The notes: generated from the letters alone by a model not told the origin. 64,000 nucleotides of DNA from Arthrobacter sp. 35W (GCF_000482545.1 NZ_KI519455.1:1735247-1799246); one strand, 5' to 3'. Shown: positions 32,694 to 42,600, counted from the first letter of the stretch. Numbers and translations are program-made.

Positions 32694-33869
32694 ATGAGTC
32701 TGGAGAAGCACCCGCACCCGTCCCATCTGCACGCCGAGACCCTGGTGGTGGCCGTGGGCCGTCCGGAGCGCACCCACGACGCCCCGGTGAACCCGCCCAT
32801 CGTGCTCTCCTCCACCTATGTCGGAACCGGCACAGTGGTGGACGGCGACAGGGCCTATGGCCGCTATTCCAACCCGACCTGGGATCCGCTGGAGGAGGCC
32901 GTCTCCGCCCTTGAGGGTGCCACGCTGCCCGGTCTTCTCTTCGGCTCGGGACTGGCCGCGGTGTCTGCCGCGCTGTCCCTCATCCCCGCCGGCGGGGTGC
33001 TGGTGATGCCCAAGCATTCCTACCAGGGCGCCCTGGTGATGGCCCAGGAGCTGTCCGCCAAGGGGCTGTTCGCCCTGCGCACCGTCAACATCGCCGACAA
33101 CAACGAGGTCATTGACGCCCTCACCGGGGAGGGGGAGCGCGCGGCCAGCATGCTCTGGCTGGAGAGCCCCACCAACCCGATGCTGGAGGTCGCGGATCTG
33201 CGCGTGCTCAGCCAGGCTGCCAAGGCCGTGGGCGCGCTGGTGGTCACCGACAACACCTTCTCCACGCCCTTGGTGCAGAAGCCGCTGGAACTGGGCAGCG
33301 ACATCGTCCTGCATTCGGTCACCAAATACCTGGCCGGCCATTCCGACGTCGTACTGGGCATCCTGGTGACCTCCGATGCGAAGCTGCGCGGCGAATTGCT
33401 GCACCACCGCTCCATCCACGGCGCCATCGCCGGCCCCTTCGAGGCCTGGCTGGCCCTGCGCGGACTGCGCACCCTGGCCCTTCGCGTGGAGCGCTCGCAG
33501 GCGACGGCGGCGGAGCTGGCGAACCGGCTCCAGGTGCACGACGGCGTCGATGCCGTCCGTTTCCCCGGTCTGGACAGCGATCCGGGGCACCAGCGGGCCA
33601 AGGACCAGATGCATGGCTTCGGCTCGGTCCTGGCCATCGAGGTCGCGGGCGGGCCGGAGGCGGCGGACGCCGTCATCGCCGCCCTGGAACTGTGGACCCC
33701 CGCCACCTCGCTGGGCGGGGTGGAGTCGCTCATCGAGCGCCGCCGCCGGCACGCGAACGAGCCCGAGACGGTGCCCGGAAACCTGCTGCGGCTGAGCGTC
33801 GGCATCGAGAACGTCGAGGATTTGTGGGCGGACTTGGACCAGGCCCTGCAACGCGGCACAAACCGCTAG
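32694..33869 (+). CDS. Trans-sulfuration PLP enzyme (cystathionine gamma-synthase/lyase family)
   Basis: A 391-residue fold-type I PLP enzyme of sulfur amino-acid metabolism. YGRYSNPTWDPLEEAVSALEG is the family substrate segment, GSGLAAVSAAL the cofactor phosphate site, ESPTNPMLEV and VVTDNTFSTPLVQKPLELGSD the PLP ring contacts, and Lys211 (HSVTKYLAGHSD) the Schiff-base Lys. SLGGVESLIERR precedes the C-terminal domain. Gamma-synthase (metB) and gamma-lyase (metC-like or CGL) activities cannot be told apart by these motifs. Leaderless ATG 32694. The DUF2516 gene begins 9 bp downstream. Confidence 0.93.
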   Translation: MSLEKHPHPSHLHAETLVVAVGRPERTHDAPVNPPIVLSSTYVGTGTVVDGDRAYGRYSNPTWDPLEEAVSALEGATLPGLLFGSGLAAVSAALSLIPAGGVLVMPKHSYQGALVMAQELSAKGLFALRTVNIADNNEVIDALTGEGERAASMLWLESPTNPMLEVADLRVLSQAAKAVGALVVTDNTFSTPLVQKPLELGSDIVLHSVTKYLAGHSDVVLGILVTSDAKLRGELLHHRSIHGAIAGPFEAWLALRGLRTLALRVERSQATAAELANRLQVHDGVDAVRFPGLDSDPGHQRAKDQMHGFGSVLAIEVAGGPEAADAVIAALELWTPATSLGGVESLIERRRRHANEPETVPGNLLRLSVGIENVEDLWADLDQALQRGTNR

Positions 33870-33878
33870 GCTTATGAC
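33867..33878 (+). promoter_or_regulatory. Leaderless promoter of the DUF2516 gene
   Basis: TAGGCT, 6 nt (TATGAC), then GTG at 33879; the hexamer overlaps the stop of the upstream gene. Confidence 0.6.
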
Positions 33879-34208
33879 GTGATCTTCTTCATTACTAACG
33901 CGCTGCTGATCCTGCTGGGCCTGGTGGCCCTGGGCATCCAGGGCTGGGCCCTGGCCGACTGCCTGCGGACCAAGACGGAGGATTTCGAACGCGCCTACAA
34001 GCGGACCAAGTCCTTCTGGGCCCTGTTGACCGGCGGTTCGGCCCTGATGGGTGTGCTGTACATCGCCGGCCCGGGCATGGGCTTCTCCATGCTGCTGAAC
34101 CTTGCTGCCGTCACGGCGGCCTCCGTGTATCTGGCCGATGTGCGCCCCGCGCTGGCGCAGGTGCGCCGCGGCGGCAATCGGAACCAGGGTCCCTACGGCC
34201 CCTGGTAG
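33879..34208 (+). CDS. DUF2516-family small membrane protein
   Basis: A 109-residue inner-membrane protein of unknown function conserved in actinobacteria. Three hydrophobic segments are visible: ITNALLILLGLVALGIQGWAL at about residues 5-25, FWALLTGGSALMGVLYIA near 45-62 and FSMLLNLAAVTAASVYLA near 68-85, followed by a short polar tail rich in Arg and Gly. GTG 33879 is chosen because TAGGCT lies exactly 6 nt upstream. Though it follows the PLP enzyme by 9 bp, it seems to have its own promoter. Confidence 0.85.
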   Translation: MIFFITNALLILLGLVALGIQGWALADCLRTKTEDFERAYKRTKSFWALLTGGSALMGVLYIAGPGMGFSMLLNLAAVTAASVYLADVRPALAQVRRGGNRNQGPYGPW

Positions 34209-34244
34209 AGGCTCCGGCCGACCGCCGCCTCCAGCAGATGTTGC

Positions 34245-35060
34245 CTAGGGGGCGACGGCGGCCCAGTCGACGCTGACCTCGCCCAGGCGCCACCGGGCCG
34301 GGCCCGCCTGGATGGGCCAGCCGTCGTCGCGCATTCTGCGCACCGATTCAACCCAGCGCTGCCGGTTGCCAAAGGCACCCAGCGGGGCCGCGGCCAGCCA
34401 TTTGGCGTCCAGCGCCTGCAGGAAACTGTGGATCTTCTCCCCGGGCACATTGTGGTGGATCAGCGCCTTGGGCAGCCGCTCCGCCACATCGCTGGGCAGT
34501 TCGAAGGCCCCGAAGCGCATCGACAGCGTCAACGACAGCGGCCCGCTGCGGTCCAGTGCCACCCACGTGCTGCGCCGGCCGATCTCATCGCACGTACCGT
34601 CCACGAAAATCCCCTGCGGCGACAGCCGTGATGCCACCAGATCCCAGATGGCCTGCACATCGGCCTCCTCATACTGGCGCAGCACATTGAAGGCGCGGAC
34701 CATCACGGGGCTGCCGGGGACCGGGACCTCAAAGCCGCCCACATGGAAGGTGAGCGCCTCGTGTTCCAGCGCCTTGGCCACGCGCACCCGCTCGGGCTCG
34801 ATCTCCACACCCGCCACGCGGACCGTGGGGCAGACGGTGGACAGGCGCTGGTAGAGCTCGACGGCGGTCGTGGGGGAGGCGCCGTAGCCCAGGTCGACCA
34901 CCAGAGGGCTGTCCTCGGTGCGCAGGCGCCAGGCCTGCGGTCCGGCGAGCCAGCGGTCCACGCGGCGCAGCCGGTTGGGGTTGGTGGTGCCGCGGGTGAT
35001 GTTGCCGACGGGCCGTTTGGCGTTCCCACCCCTGTTGACCCGCTCCGCCCGTTGCACCAC
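34245..35060 (-). CDS. Class I SAM-dependent methyltransferase-like protein
   Basis: A 271-residue protein. The SAM motif I is PLVVDLGYGASPTTAVELYQR (about residues 51-70) and the acidic residue after beta2 is in VAGVEIEPERVRVAK. AFNVLRQYEEADVQAIWDLVASRLSPQGIFVDGTCDEIGRR covers motifs post-I to III. The N-terminal 30 residues are basic, with NRGGNAKRPVGNITRGTTNPNRLRRVDRWLA, which may contact nucleic acid. GTG 35060 fits TAAACT at 6-nt spacing. Divergent from gpmA with 78 bp between. No target could be assigned. Confidence 0.8.
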   Translation of the reverse strand: MVQRAERVNRGGNAKRPVGNITRGTTNPNRLRRVDRWLAGPQAWRLRTEDSPLVVDLGYGASPTTAVELYQRLSTVCPTVRVAGVEIEPERVRVAKALEHEALTFHVGGFEVPVPGSPVMVRAFNVLRQYEEADVQAIWDLVASRLSPQGIFVDGTCDEIGRRSTWVALDRSGPLSLTLSMRFGAFELPSDVAERLPKALIHHNVPGEKIHSFLQALDAKWLAAAPLGAFGNRQRWVESVRRMRDDGWPIQAGPARWRLGEVSVDWAAVAP

Positions 35061-35072
35061 GGGACAAGTTTA
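35061..35072 (-). promoter_or_regulatory. Leaderless promoter of the 34245-35060 methyltransferase gene
   Basis: Minus strand: TAAACT, 6 nt (TGTCCC), then GTG at 35060. Confidence 0.65.
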
Positions 35073-35126
35073 TCGGTGCGGCCGTAGCATTCCGGAACGC
35101 ACTGAGGGCCGAGCGCGGGGGTTGGA

Positions 35127-35138
35127 TAGGATGGCGGT
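35127..35138 (+). promoter_or_regulatory. Leaderless promoter of gpmA
   Basis: TAGGAT, 6 nt (GGCGGT), then ATG at 35139. Confidence 0.65.
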
Positions 35139-35885
35139 ATGACTTACAAGCTGATTCTGCTGCGCCACGGCCACAGCGACTGGAACGCCAAGAACCTGTT
35201 CACCGGCTGGGTGGACGTTGACCTGAACGAGACCGGACGCGGCGAGGCCGTCCGCGGCGGCCAGCTGCTGGTGGAGAACGATATTCTGCCGGACATCCTC
35301 TACACCTCCCGCCTCAAGCGCGCCATCAACACGGCCAACCTGGCCCTGGAAGCTGCGGACCGCGGCTGGATCGACGTCAAGCGCGACTGGCGCCTGAACG
35401 AGCGCCACTACGGTGCGCTGCAGGGCAAGGACAAGGCCCAGACGCTGGCCGAGTTCGGCGAAGAGCAGTTCATGGAGTGGCGCCGCAGCTACGACACCCC
35501 GCCGCCGGCCTTGGCCGACGACAGCGAGTTCTCCCAGGTTGGCGATCCCCGCTACGCAGACCTCGGCGACGCCGTGCCGCGCACCGAGTGCCTCAAGGAC
35601 GTCCTCGTCCGCCTGCTCCCGTACTGGGAATCGGACATTAAGGAAGATCTGAAGGCCGGCAAGACCGTGCTGGTCACTGCCCACGGCAACTCCCTGCGCG
35701 CCCTGGTCAAGCACCTGGACGGCATCTCGGATGAGGACATCGCCTCCCTGAACATCCCCACGGGCATCCCGCTGGTCTACGAACTGGACGAGAACTTCGC
35801 CCCGATCAACGCCGGCGGCACCTACCTGGACCCCGAGGCCGCAGCCGCCTCCATCCAGGCCGTGGCCAACCAGGGCAAGAAGTAG
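35139..35885 (+). CDS. gpmA: 2,3-bisphosphoglycerate-dependent phosphoglycerate mutase
   Basis: A 248-residue glycolytic enzyme that interconverts 3- and 2-phosphoglycerate. The phospho-acceptor His10 sits in [20 protein letters not shown], with [15 protein letters not shown] next, and the second His in [21 protein letters not shown]. The length matches cofactor-dependent GpmA. Leaderless ATG 35139. It ends 13 bp before a strong palindromic terminator shared with phoU. Expected to be constitutive. Confidence 0.96.
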   Translation: MTYKLILLRHGHSDWNAKNLFTGWVDVDLNETGRGEAVRGGQLLVENDILPDILYTSRLKRAINTANLALEAADRGWIDVKRDWRLNERHYGALQGKDKAQTLAEFGEEQFMEWRRSYDTPPPALADDSEFSQVGDPRYADLGDAVPRTECLKDVLVRLLPYWESDIKEDLKAGKTVLVTAHGNSLRALVKHLDGISDEDIASLNIPTGIPLVYELDENFAPINAGGTYLDPEAAAASIQAVANQGKK

Positions 35886-35898
35886 CCCCAAGTTCAAA

Positions 35899-35954
35899 CT
35901 GTGCAACAGAAAACGCTCCCAAACTCGAGTTTGGGAGCGTTTTCTGTTGCACAG
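35899..35954. terminator. Bidirectional terminator, perfect 28-bp inverted repeat
   Basis: The 56-bp block is a perfect palindrome (arms 35899-35926 and 35927-35954) centred on CTCGAG, with T-rich outer arms. It lies between convergent gpmA and phoU and can stop both. Confidence 0.9.
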
Positions 35955-35964
35955 ATGTTTGGAG

Positions 35965-36624
35965 CTAGACCATGAAGCCTTCGGGCTGCCACTGGCCGGT
36001 GACCAGGTAGGAGACCTTGCGGGCCACGGAAACGCCGTGGTCGCCGAAGCGCTCGAAGTAGCGGCTGGCCAGCGTCACATCCACAGTGGTGGCGGCGGAT
36101 TCATTCCAGTCCGGGGAGGCAATGGCCTTGAACACGCTGCCGTGGAGCTCGCTGATGCGTGCCTTGGCGCTCTGGATGTCCGTCACGGAGGCAAGCTCGC
36201 GGGTTTCCAACAGCTCGGTGACCTTGTGGGAGATGAGGATATCCAGCTCCGCCAGTTCGTCGAAGGTGGCCGTCAGCGACGCCGGGATGACCGTGGAGGG
36301 GTAGCGCAGGCGGGCCAGCTGGGCCACGTGGCGGGCCAGATCGCCCATCCGCTCCAGCGAGGCGCTCATGCGCAGCGAGCCCACGATCATGCGCAGATCG
36401 CTGGCCACCGGACCCTGGAGTGCGAGCACGTCGATGGCGCGCTCATCCAGATCATTCTGCAGGAAATCGATGCGGGCATCGGCGGCGATCACCTCCTGGG
36501 CGAGTTCGACGTCGGCGCCGGCGAAGGCGCGGACCGACTTTTCCATGGCTTCCGTGACGAGCGTGGAGATTTCAATGAGCTCCTCGCCAATCTGGTGGAG
36601 CTCGGCCTGGAAGACTTTGCGCAT
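35965..36624 (-). CDS. phoU: Phosphate-signalling protein PhoU
   Basis: A 219-residue helical protein of two repeated PhoU domains, each with a metal-binding E/D-x-x-x-D helix (AEVIAADARIDFLQNDLDERAIDVL; HKVTELLETRE). It holds the phosphate response off when phosphate is ample, acting with the Pst transporter and the SenX3 kinase. ATG 36624 is used: AAAGGA lies 7 nt upstream and RKVFQAELHQIGEELIEIST is the family N-terminus, while an upstream ATG (36828) would add 68 unrelated residues and run into the senX3 promoter. It is divergent from senX3-regX3 with a PHO box between. Confidence 0.94.
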   Translation of the reverse strand: MRKVFQAELHQIGEELIEISTLVTEAMEKSVRAFAGADVELAQEVIAADARIDFLQNDLDERAIDVLALQGPVASDLRMIVGSLRMSASLERMGDLARHVAQLARLRYPSTVIPASLTATFDELAELDILISHKVTELLETRELASVTDIQSAKARISELHGSVFKAIASPDWNESAATTVDVTLASRYFERFGDHGVSVARKVSYLVTGQWQPEGFMV

Positions 36625-36739
36625 TCGGCGTCCTTTCGGTGTGAGACGCAGCAGGCGCGTTCTCAAATCAGTCACGTGGCTCAATGCACGGCGCCACGGC
36701 CTGGATGCCATAGCTTTACAGCTCACTTTTCCAGTCCCA

Positions 36740-36779
36740 GATGAACGGGCGGACTCCGCAAGGTGAACGTTAGTTGAAC
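36740..36779 (-). promoter_or_regulatory. PHO box (RegX3/PhoP-type direct repeats) in the phoU-senX3 gap
   Basis: On the minus strand four 7-mers lie on an exact 11-bp period: GTTCAAC (36773-36779), GTTCACC (36762-36768), GGAGTCC (36751-36757) and GTTCATC (36740-36746). GTTCACC repeats at 11 bp are the PHO box bound by PhoP in Streptomyces and resemble RegX3 sites. Site placement suggests autoregulation of the phosphate-response genes. Confidence 0.75.
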
Positions 36780-36827
36780 GCACCACAGCAGCGCCATAGT
36801 CGGCCACTTCCACCGGTTCAATGAGCA

Positions 36828-36839
36828 TAAGCTATGGAT
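36828..36839 (+). promoter_or_regulatory. Leaderless promoter of senX3-regX3
   Basis: TAAGCT (36828-36833), 6 nt (ATGGAT), then GTG at 36840. Confidence 0.55.
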
Positions 36840-38042
36840 GTGGACCCCCTGCTCACGGCCGTTGTGGCCGGTCTGATAGGCCTTGTGCTTGGTGTTTTCG
36901 GCATGCTCGCCTTCAACCTCAGTGAGCGGCAGCGCCGGGAGACCGTGGACGTGGCCGAGCCGACGCTGCCCGACGGCGCCGCGGAGGTCCTCTCCGTCGT
37001 CGGCCGGGCCTTCATCGTCGTGGACGGGACCGACGGCGTGGTCCGCGCCAGCCCCGGAGCCTACGCCTTTGGACTGGTGCGCGGTCACACGGTGGTCCAC
37101 GAGCAGCTGCGCGAACTGGCCGGCCGGGTGCGCCGCGACGGCGTCATCGAGGAACGCCAGATGGAGCTGCCGCGCGGTCCGCTGGGCCAGGGCACGGTGG
37201 TGATGGCCATCCGGGTTGCCCCGCTGGGTGAGGAGTACATCCTGCTGCTGGCGGACGACCGCACCGAAATTGCCCGCACCGAGGCCGTCCGCAATGACTT
37301 TGTGGCCAATGTGTCCCACGAGCTGAAGACGCCGGTGGGTGCCATCTCCCTGCTGGCGGAGGCCGTGGAGTCCTCCCCAGATGACGAGGCCGCCGTGCGC
37401 CGCTTCGCCAAGCGCATGCAGAAGGAATCCGCCCGGCTGGCTGCGCTGGTGCAGGACATCATTGAACTGTCCCGGCTGCAGGGCACCGATGTGGTGCTGG
37501 CCGGGGCGGCCGTGGACATCAACCACGCCATCGCCGACGCCGTCGACCGTTCCCGGCTGCCGGCCGAGAGCAAGAACATCACGCTGGTGGTGGGCGGACG
37601 CGTTGAGGCCCCCGTCTACGGCGATGCCGGGCAGCTGGTCACAGTGTTCCGGAACCTGATCGACAACGCCATCCGCTACTCGCCGGAGAACACCCAGGTG
37701 GGCATCGGCCTGCGCGCCGCCGACGGACTGGTCATGGTGTCCGTATCGGACCAGGGCGACGGCATGAGCCCCGCGGACCAGGAGCGCGTCTTTGAACGCT
37801 TCTACCGGGTGGATGCCGCACGTTCTCGGCATACCGGCGGCACCGGCCTGGGCCTAAGCATCGTCAAGCACATTGTGGCCAACCACGGCGGCGAGGTGAC
37901 GCTCTGGTCCCAGACGGGCAAGGGATCCACGTTCACCGTGCGCCTGCCGCAGATGGAAAATGAACAGAACGACGGCGGCACCGTGGACGGCGGACGCCTG
38001 CACAATGTCACTAGTAGGGAAAACCGAGGAGCCACTGCGTGA
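36840..38042 (+). CDS. senX3: Phosphate-responsive sensor histidine kinase SenX3
   Basis: A 400-residue membrane kinase. A single N-terminal hydrophobic segment (LLTAVVAGLIGLVLGVFGMLAF) is followed by a PAS-like region (about 45-145). The HisKA domain has phospho-acceptor His160 in FVANVSHELKTPVGAISLL, and the HATPase has the N-box NLIDNAIRYSPENT and G-boxes SDQGDGMSP and HTGGTGLGLSIVKHI. It senses low phosphate with PhoU/Pst and phosphorylates RegX3. GTG 36840 is preferred: TAAGCT ends right at ATG 36834, which would place that ATG upstream of the transcription start. regX3 overlaps its stop by GTGA. Confidence 0.93.
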   Translation: MDPLLTAVVAGLIGLVLGVFGMLAFNLSERQRRETVDVAEPTLPDGAAEVLSVVGRAFIVVDGTDGVVRASPGAYAFGLVRGHTVVHEQLRELAGRVRRDGVIEERQMELPRGPLGQGTVVMAIRVAPLGEEYILLLADDRTEIARTEAVRNDFVANVSHELKTPVGAISLLAEAVESSPDDEAAVRRFAKRMQKESARLAALVQDIIELSRLQGTDVVLAGAAVDINHAIADAVDRSRLPAESKNITLVVGGRVEAPVYGDAGQLVTVFRNLIDNAIRYSPENTQVGIGLRAADGLVMVSVSDQGDGMSPADQERVFERFYRVDAARSRHTGGTGLGLSIVKHIVANHGGEVTLWSQTGKGSTFTVRLPQMENEQNDGGTVDGGRLHNVTSRENRGATA

Positions 38043-38719
38043 GCAGGATTTTGATTGTTGAAGACGAAGAATCCATTTCGGACCCGCTCTCCTTCCTCCT
38101 GGGGAAGGAAGGGTTCGAGGTGGAGGTGGTGGACAACGGCCTTGACGCCATCACCGAGTTCGACCGCTCCGGTGCCGACCTGGTGCTGCTGGACCTCCAG
38201 CTGCCCGGCCAGTCCGGCACCGAGGTCTGCCGCCAGCTGCGCCAGAGGTCCAGCGTGCCGGTGATCATGCTGACGGCCAAGGACTCGGAGATCGACAAGG
38301 TGGTGGGCCTGGAGCTCGGTGCGGATGACTATGTCACTAAGCCGTACTCCTCCCGCGAGCTGGTCGCCCGGATCCGCGCCGTGCTGCGGCGCCAGGGCGA
38401 GCCCGAGGAACTGCTCACCGCCACCGTCCATGCCGGTCCGGTGCGCATGGACGTCGAACGCCACGTGGTGAGCGTCCGCGGCGAACAGGTGTCCTTCCCG
38501 CTGAAGGAATTCGAGCTGTTGGAAATGCTGCTGCGAAACTCCGGCCGTGTGCTCACCCGGGGCCAGCTGATCGACCGCGTCTGGGGTTCGGACTATGTGG
38601 GGGACACCAAGACCCTCGACGTGCACGTCAAGCGGCTCCGCTCCAAGATTGAGCCGGATCCCTCCGTGCCGCAGCACCTGGTGACGGTCCGCGGGCTGGG
38701 CTACAAGTTCGAGCCGTAG
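38039..38719 (+). CDS. regX3: Phosphate-response regulator RegX3
   Basis: A 226-residue OmpR/PhoB-type activator. The receiver domain (1-120) has acidic residues EDEES at about 8-12, phospho-acceptor Asp52 in VLLDLQLPG, Thr in MLTAKDSE and Lys in YVTKPYSSREL. The C-terminal winged helix (about 130-226) ends RLRSKIEPDPSVPQHLVTVRGLGYKFEP. It binds direct-repeat PHO boxes such as the one upstream of senX3. GTG 38039 overlaps the senX3 stop, so the pair is translationally coupled. A hairpin terminator follows at 38732. Confidence 0.95.
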   Translation: MSRILIVEDEESISDPLSFLLGKEGFEVEVVDNGLDAITEFDRSGADLVLLDLQLPGQSGTEVCRQLRQRSSVPVIMLTAKDSEIDKVVGLELGADDYVTKPYSSRELVARIRAVLRRQGEPEELLTATVHAGPVRMDVERHVVSVRGEQVSFPLKEFELLEMLLRNSGRVLTRGQLIDRVWGSDYVGDTKTLDVHVKRLRSKIEPDPSVPQHLVTVRGLGYKFEP

Positions 38720-38731
38720 GCACTTCTTTCC

Positions 38732-38765
38732 CTTTGGGCCTGCCCGGTTCGGTGCAGGCCCAAAG
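38732..38765 (+). terminator. Terminator of senX3-regX3
   Basis: Stem CTTTGGGCCTGC / GCAGGCCCAAAG with a 10-nt loop, followed by TTCTCTT. It sits between convergent genes and may work in both directions. Confidence 0.85.
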
Positions 38766-38770
38766 TTCTC

Positions 38771-39403
38771 TTAAGGCTCCACCTCCCTGCCCTCCTCGAC
38801 CCCCAGATACCCGGTGCGGAACGGCGCGGGACGCAGGTACAGGCTGACCAGGCCCGACGGCGTCGTGCTGCTGGAGACCACTGTGAATCCGGAGGGGACC
38901 GCGCCGGGGTCGAAGAGCCGCTTGCCCTTCCCCACGACCACCGGGAAGATCAGCACCCGGTATTCATCGATCATCCCGGCATCGTGCAGGGTTCTGACCA
39001 ACTGGTGGCTGCCATGGATCTGCAGTTCGCCGCCGGGACGGCTCTTCAATTGCGCCACGGCCTTCACGGGATCGCCTGCCAATTGGGTGGAGTTCGCCCA
39101 GTCCAGCTCCCCATCCCGGCTGCTCACCACATACTTCGGGAGCTGGTTCATGGCGGTGGCGATGGGATTGCCTGGATCAGTCACGGCACTCCAGTAGGGG
39201 TGCATCATCTCGTAGGTGGTGCGCCCGAGCAGCAGTGCCTCCGCCGTGGCGAACCAGCCGTCGACAATCGCGCCAAAGGATTCGTCGGCCAATGGGACCA
39301 GCCAGCCGCCCCGCTCGAAGCCTCCGGTGGTGTCCTCGTCCGATCCGCCTGGTCCCTGCATGACGCCGTCGAGGCTGACAAAGGTGTGTGCGGTGAGTTT
39401 CAT
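38771..39403 (-). CDS. Dihydrofolate reductase-fold protein (RibD C-terminal family)
   Basis: A 210-residue protein of the RibD_C/DHFR-like group (often annotated as YyaP/YwjB-like). The N-terminus LTAHTFVSLDGVMQGPGG and the NADPH-binding strand GELQIHGSHQLVRTLHDAGMIDEYRVLIFPVVVGKGKRLFD are characteristic; GRTTYEMM lies between. Members reduce unknown small substrates with NADPH; true folate reductases differ. ATG 39403 has AGGAG 7 nt upstream. Convergent with regX3, single gene. Confidence 0.88.
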   Translation of the reverse strand: MKLTAHTFVSLDGVMQGPGGSDEDTTGGFERGGWLVPLADESFGAIVDGWFATAEALLLGRTTYEMMHPYWSAVTDPGNPIATAMNQLPKYVVSSRDGELDWANSTQLAGDPVKAVAQLKSRPGGELQIHGSHQLVRTLHDAGMIDEYRVLIFPVVVGKGKRLFDPGAVPSGFTVVSSSTTPSGLVSLYLRPAPFRTGYLGVEEGREVEP

Positions 39404-39649
39404 GTGCCGCTCCTTGAGTGGTGGCCGGGCCGTGCGGCGCCGGCCCTCTCAGGCTTGTCCGCGCCTCGCAGCTTGTCAACGGCCGGTTTCGTAATTTTGG
39501 CGAGGCATTTCTATAAATAGTGCGATGTTATCCGTCACATAGGGCGATTTTGTTCATTTTTGATTGCAGCTGTGTGATCTGGCTCATATGGTGAGGGGAA
39601 ATATTCGTTTCGGCCGAGTGTCCGGGCCGCCGCCAGAGGGATGCCACAT

Positions 39650-42600
39650 ATGACAGCTCCAGTAAGCAGGCGTTTGAAAGCGGGGGCCTTCGCGGCCGCC
39701 GCAGCGTTGGGATTGATGTGCATGGCCTCGCCGGCAGTGGCAACCGGCTCCGCGCCCGCGGCACCCATCGAGGCGGCCGTGGCCCAGCAGGCCAAGGCCG
39801 TCAACTTCCCCGGCAATGACGGCAGGCCCCACACCGTCACTTTCGATGAGAAGTCGCTGAAGGTCGACGGCGAACGCCTCAACGTCTGGTCCGGCGAGTT
39901 CCACTACTGGCGCCTGCCCAGCACCAACGAGTGGCGCGACATCTTCCAGAAGCTGCGCGCCGCCGGCTTCAACGCCGTCTCGCTCTACTTCTTCTGGGGG
40001 CTGCACTCCACCGAGCCGGACAAGTTCGATTTCTCCGGCATCAAGGACATCGACCTGCTGCTGGACATGGCCGAGGAGGAGGGCCTGTACGTCATCGCCC
40101 GCCCCGGCCCCTACGTCAACGCCGAGATCTCCATGGGCGGCCTGCCCGTCTACATGACCAAGAGCGGCGCCGGGTCGCTGCGCGGCATGGATCCGGAGAA
40201 CCTGCGCAATTCGCTGAGCTGGATCGAAGCCTTCAACACCATCGCCAAGCGCCACCAGATCACCGACGGTGGCGGCAGCATTGTCATCTACCAGGCGGAA
40301 AACGAGCTGCTGAACGAGGGCGGCGACCGTCCGGCGTTCATGCAGGCCTTGACCACCAAGATCAAGGCCGACGGCATCACCGTTCCGCTGTTCCACAACG
40401 ACTACGGCATGAACGGGGCCTTTGTGCCGGGCAAGGCCAGCGCCGGCGGTAACGTGGGGCTGGACTTCTACGCCTACGACACCTACCCGCTCGGCTTCAC
40501 CTGCTCCAACGCCCGCGGACAGATCACCGACCGCGAAACGCAGTTCCGTGCCACGGCGCCCAATGGCCCGCAGTTTGTGGCCGAGGGCCAGGGCGGCGCC
40601 TTCACCCCGTGGGGCGCCAGCTTCAACACGGACCAGTGCGCCACCTTCGCGGATACGTCCTTCACCCGCCAGTTCGGCGTCAACAACATCTCCAACGGCA
40701 CCACCGTGTACAACACCTATATGGAGTACGGCGGCACCAACTGGGGCTGGACGGGATCGCCGTCGTCGGGCTTCACCTCCTATGACTACGGTGCAGCTCT
40801 GAACGAGGACCGGCAGATGACGCCGAAGTTCACCACGCAGAAGGAGCTGGGCTACTTCCAGCAGAGCTTCGCGCCCATCTCCGGCGCCGTCCCGCAGGCC
40901 GGGCCCACCGTGTTGGTGGACGGTGCGGGCACCGTGAACTCGTACCAGCGCATCACCACCGAGAACAAGGCGGCCACGTCCGCCACCGGAAATGGCGCCC
41001 GCTACCTGGGCTTCCGCCAGTCCAGCAGCAACACCACCACCGACGCCAGCTTCTCGTTCCCGCTGACGCTGGGACCGGCCGAGCAGGTGGTGGCCAAGAC
41101 GTACACCACCGACGACACGGACGTGGCAGGCATTTCGTACCACGGGGCCTGGGAGCACGCCACGGGCAAGTCCTGGACGGCGGGCGACTACAAGGGCACC
41201 GAGACCTTCTCTGCCACCACCGGGGACTACCTGGAATACAACTTCACCGGCACCGGAATCAAGGTCATCTCCCCGCAGTCGGTCAACCACGGCTATGGCG
41301 ATGTCTACATCGATGACGTCAAGGTGGGTCAGACCAACACCTTCCGCGGCCAGAATGCCGCCTACCAGTACGTCGCCTTCCAGGCTGACAATCTGGCGGC
41401 CGGTGGGCACAAGCTGAAGATTGTCGTCACAGGCCAGAAGGACGCCGGCAGCTCCGGCACCTTTGTCAGCGTCGATGCCTTCGATGTCACGGCCCCCGCA
41501 CCCGCCACGGCGGCCAAGGTTGACGACGTCGCCGCCGGCATCCGGTACTCCGAGTCCAGCCCCGGCGTTTCCCAGTGGACCCATGCCACCGGCAAGGTCT
41601 GGACGGCCAACGACTACAAGGGCACGCAGACCTTCTCCAGCACCACCGGCGCGTTCTACGAGTACACCTTCCACGGATCCCTGGTGCGGATCATTTCGCC
41701 CCAGGCCACCAACCACGCCCTTGCCGATGTCTTCATTGACGGCGTCAAGGCGGGCCAGACCAACACCTATGTGAGCAATGCCAACGGCCAGTCGCAGTTC
41801 ATGGCCTTTGAGAAGACCGGGCTCGATCCCGCCGTCGACCATGTCATCAAGGTCGTCAACACAGGCGTCAAGGGCAACGCCGCAGCCGATGGCACCTTCA
41901 TTGGCCTCGATGCGATCGAGACGGACGCCCCGGCGGTGGTCGTCCCGGCGCCGGATGCTGTCAGCTTTGCCCGCGTTCCACAGAAGGCCGGCACCTTCCT
42001 GAAGCTGCACGGCCGCGACGCCTCCATGTTGGTGGCCGACTATGCCTTTGCCGGCCAGAAGCTGATGTACTCCACCTCCGAGCTCTTCGCCACCATGCCC
42101 GCCGGTGGCGGCACGCTGCTGGCGCTCAATGGAACCAAGGGCGACGACGGCGAGACGGTGCTGCAGTACGCCTCCGCCCCGCAGGTCACCACGCTTGGCG
42201 GCACCGCCGTCGAAAGCACCTGGGACGCCGCCACCAAGATGCTGCGCCTGAACTATGTGCACGGCAACGGCACGGTCGTGAAGATCACCGGCGGCGGCAC
42301 CACGCCGCTGACGGTGTTCACCACGGACCGCACGGCCACCGCCAAGCAGTGGAAGGTCGACGGCGCCGTCGCCGGCGGAACCACCAACAAGACGGTCTTC
42401 GTCGACGGAGCCCAGCTGGTGCGCACCGCACAATTCAGCGGCAGCACCGTGGCCCTGACGGGTGACATGAACGCCGCCGGCAGCATCTCCGTCTTTGCCC
42501 CGGCCGGAACCACCGCCCTGACCTGGAACGGCGCCCCGCTGGCCACCGCCGTGGGTGCCGCCGGCCAGCTGGTCGGTTCGCTCGCCGGCCCGGCTCCGGC

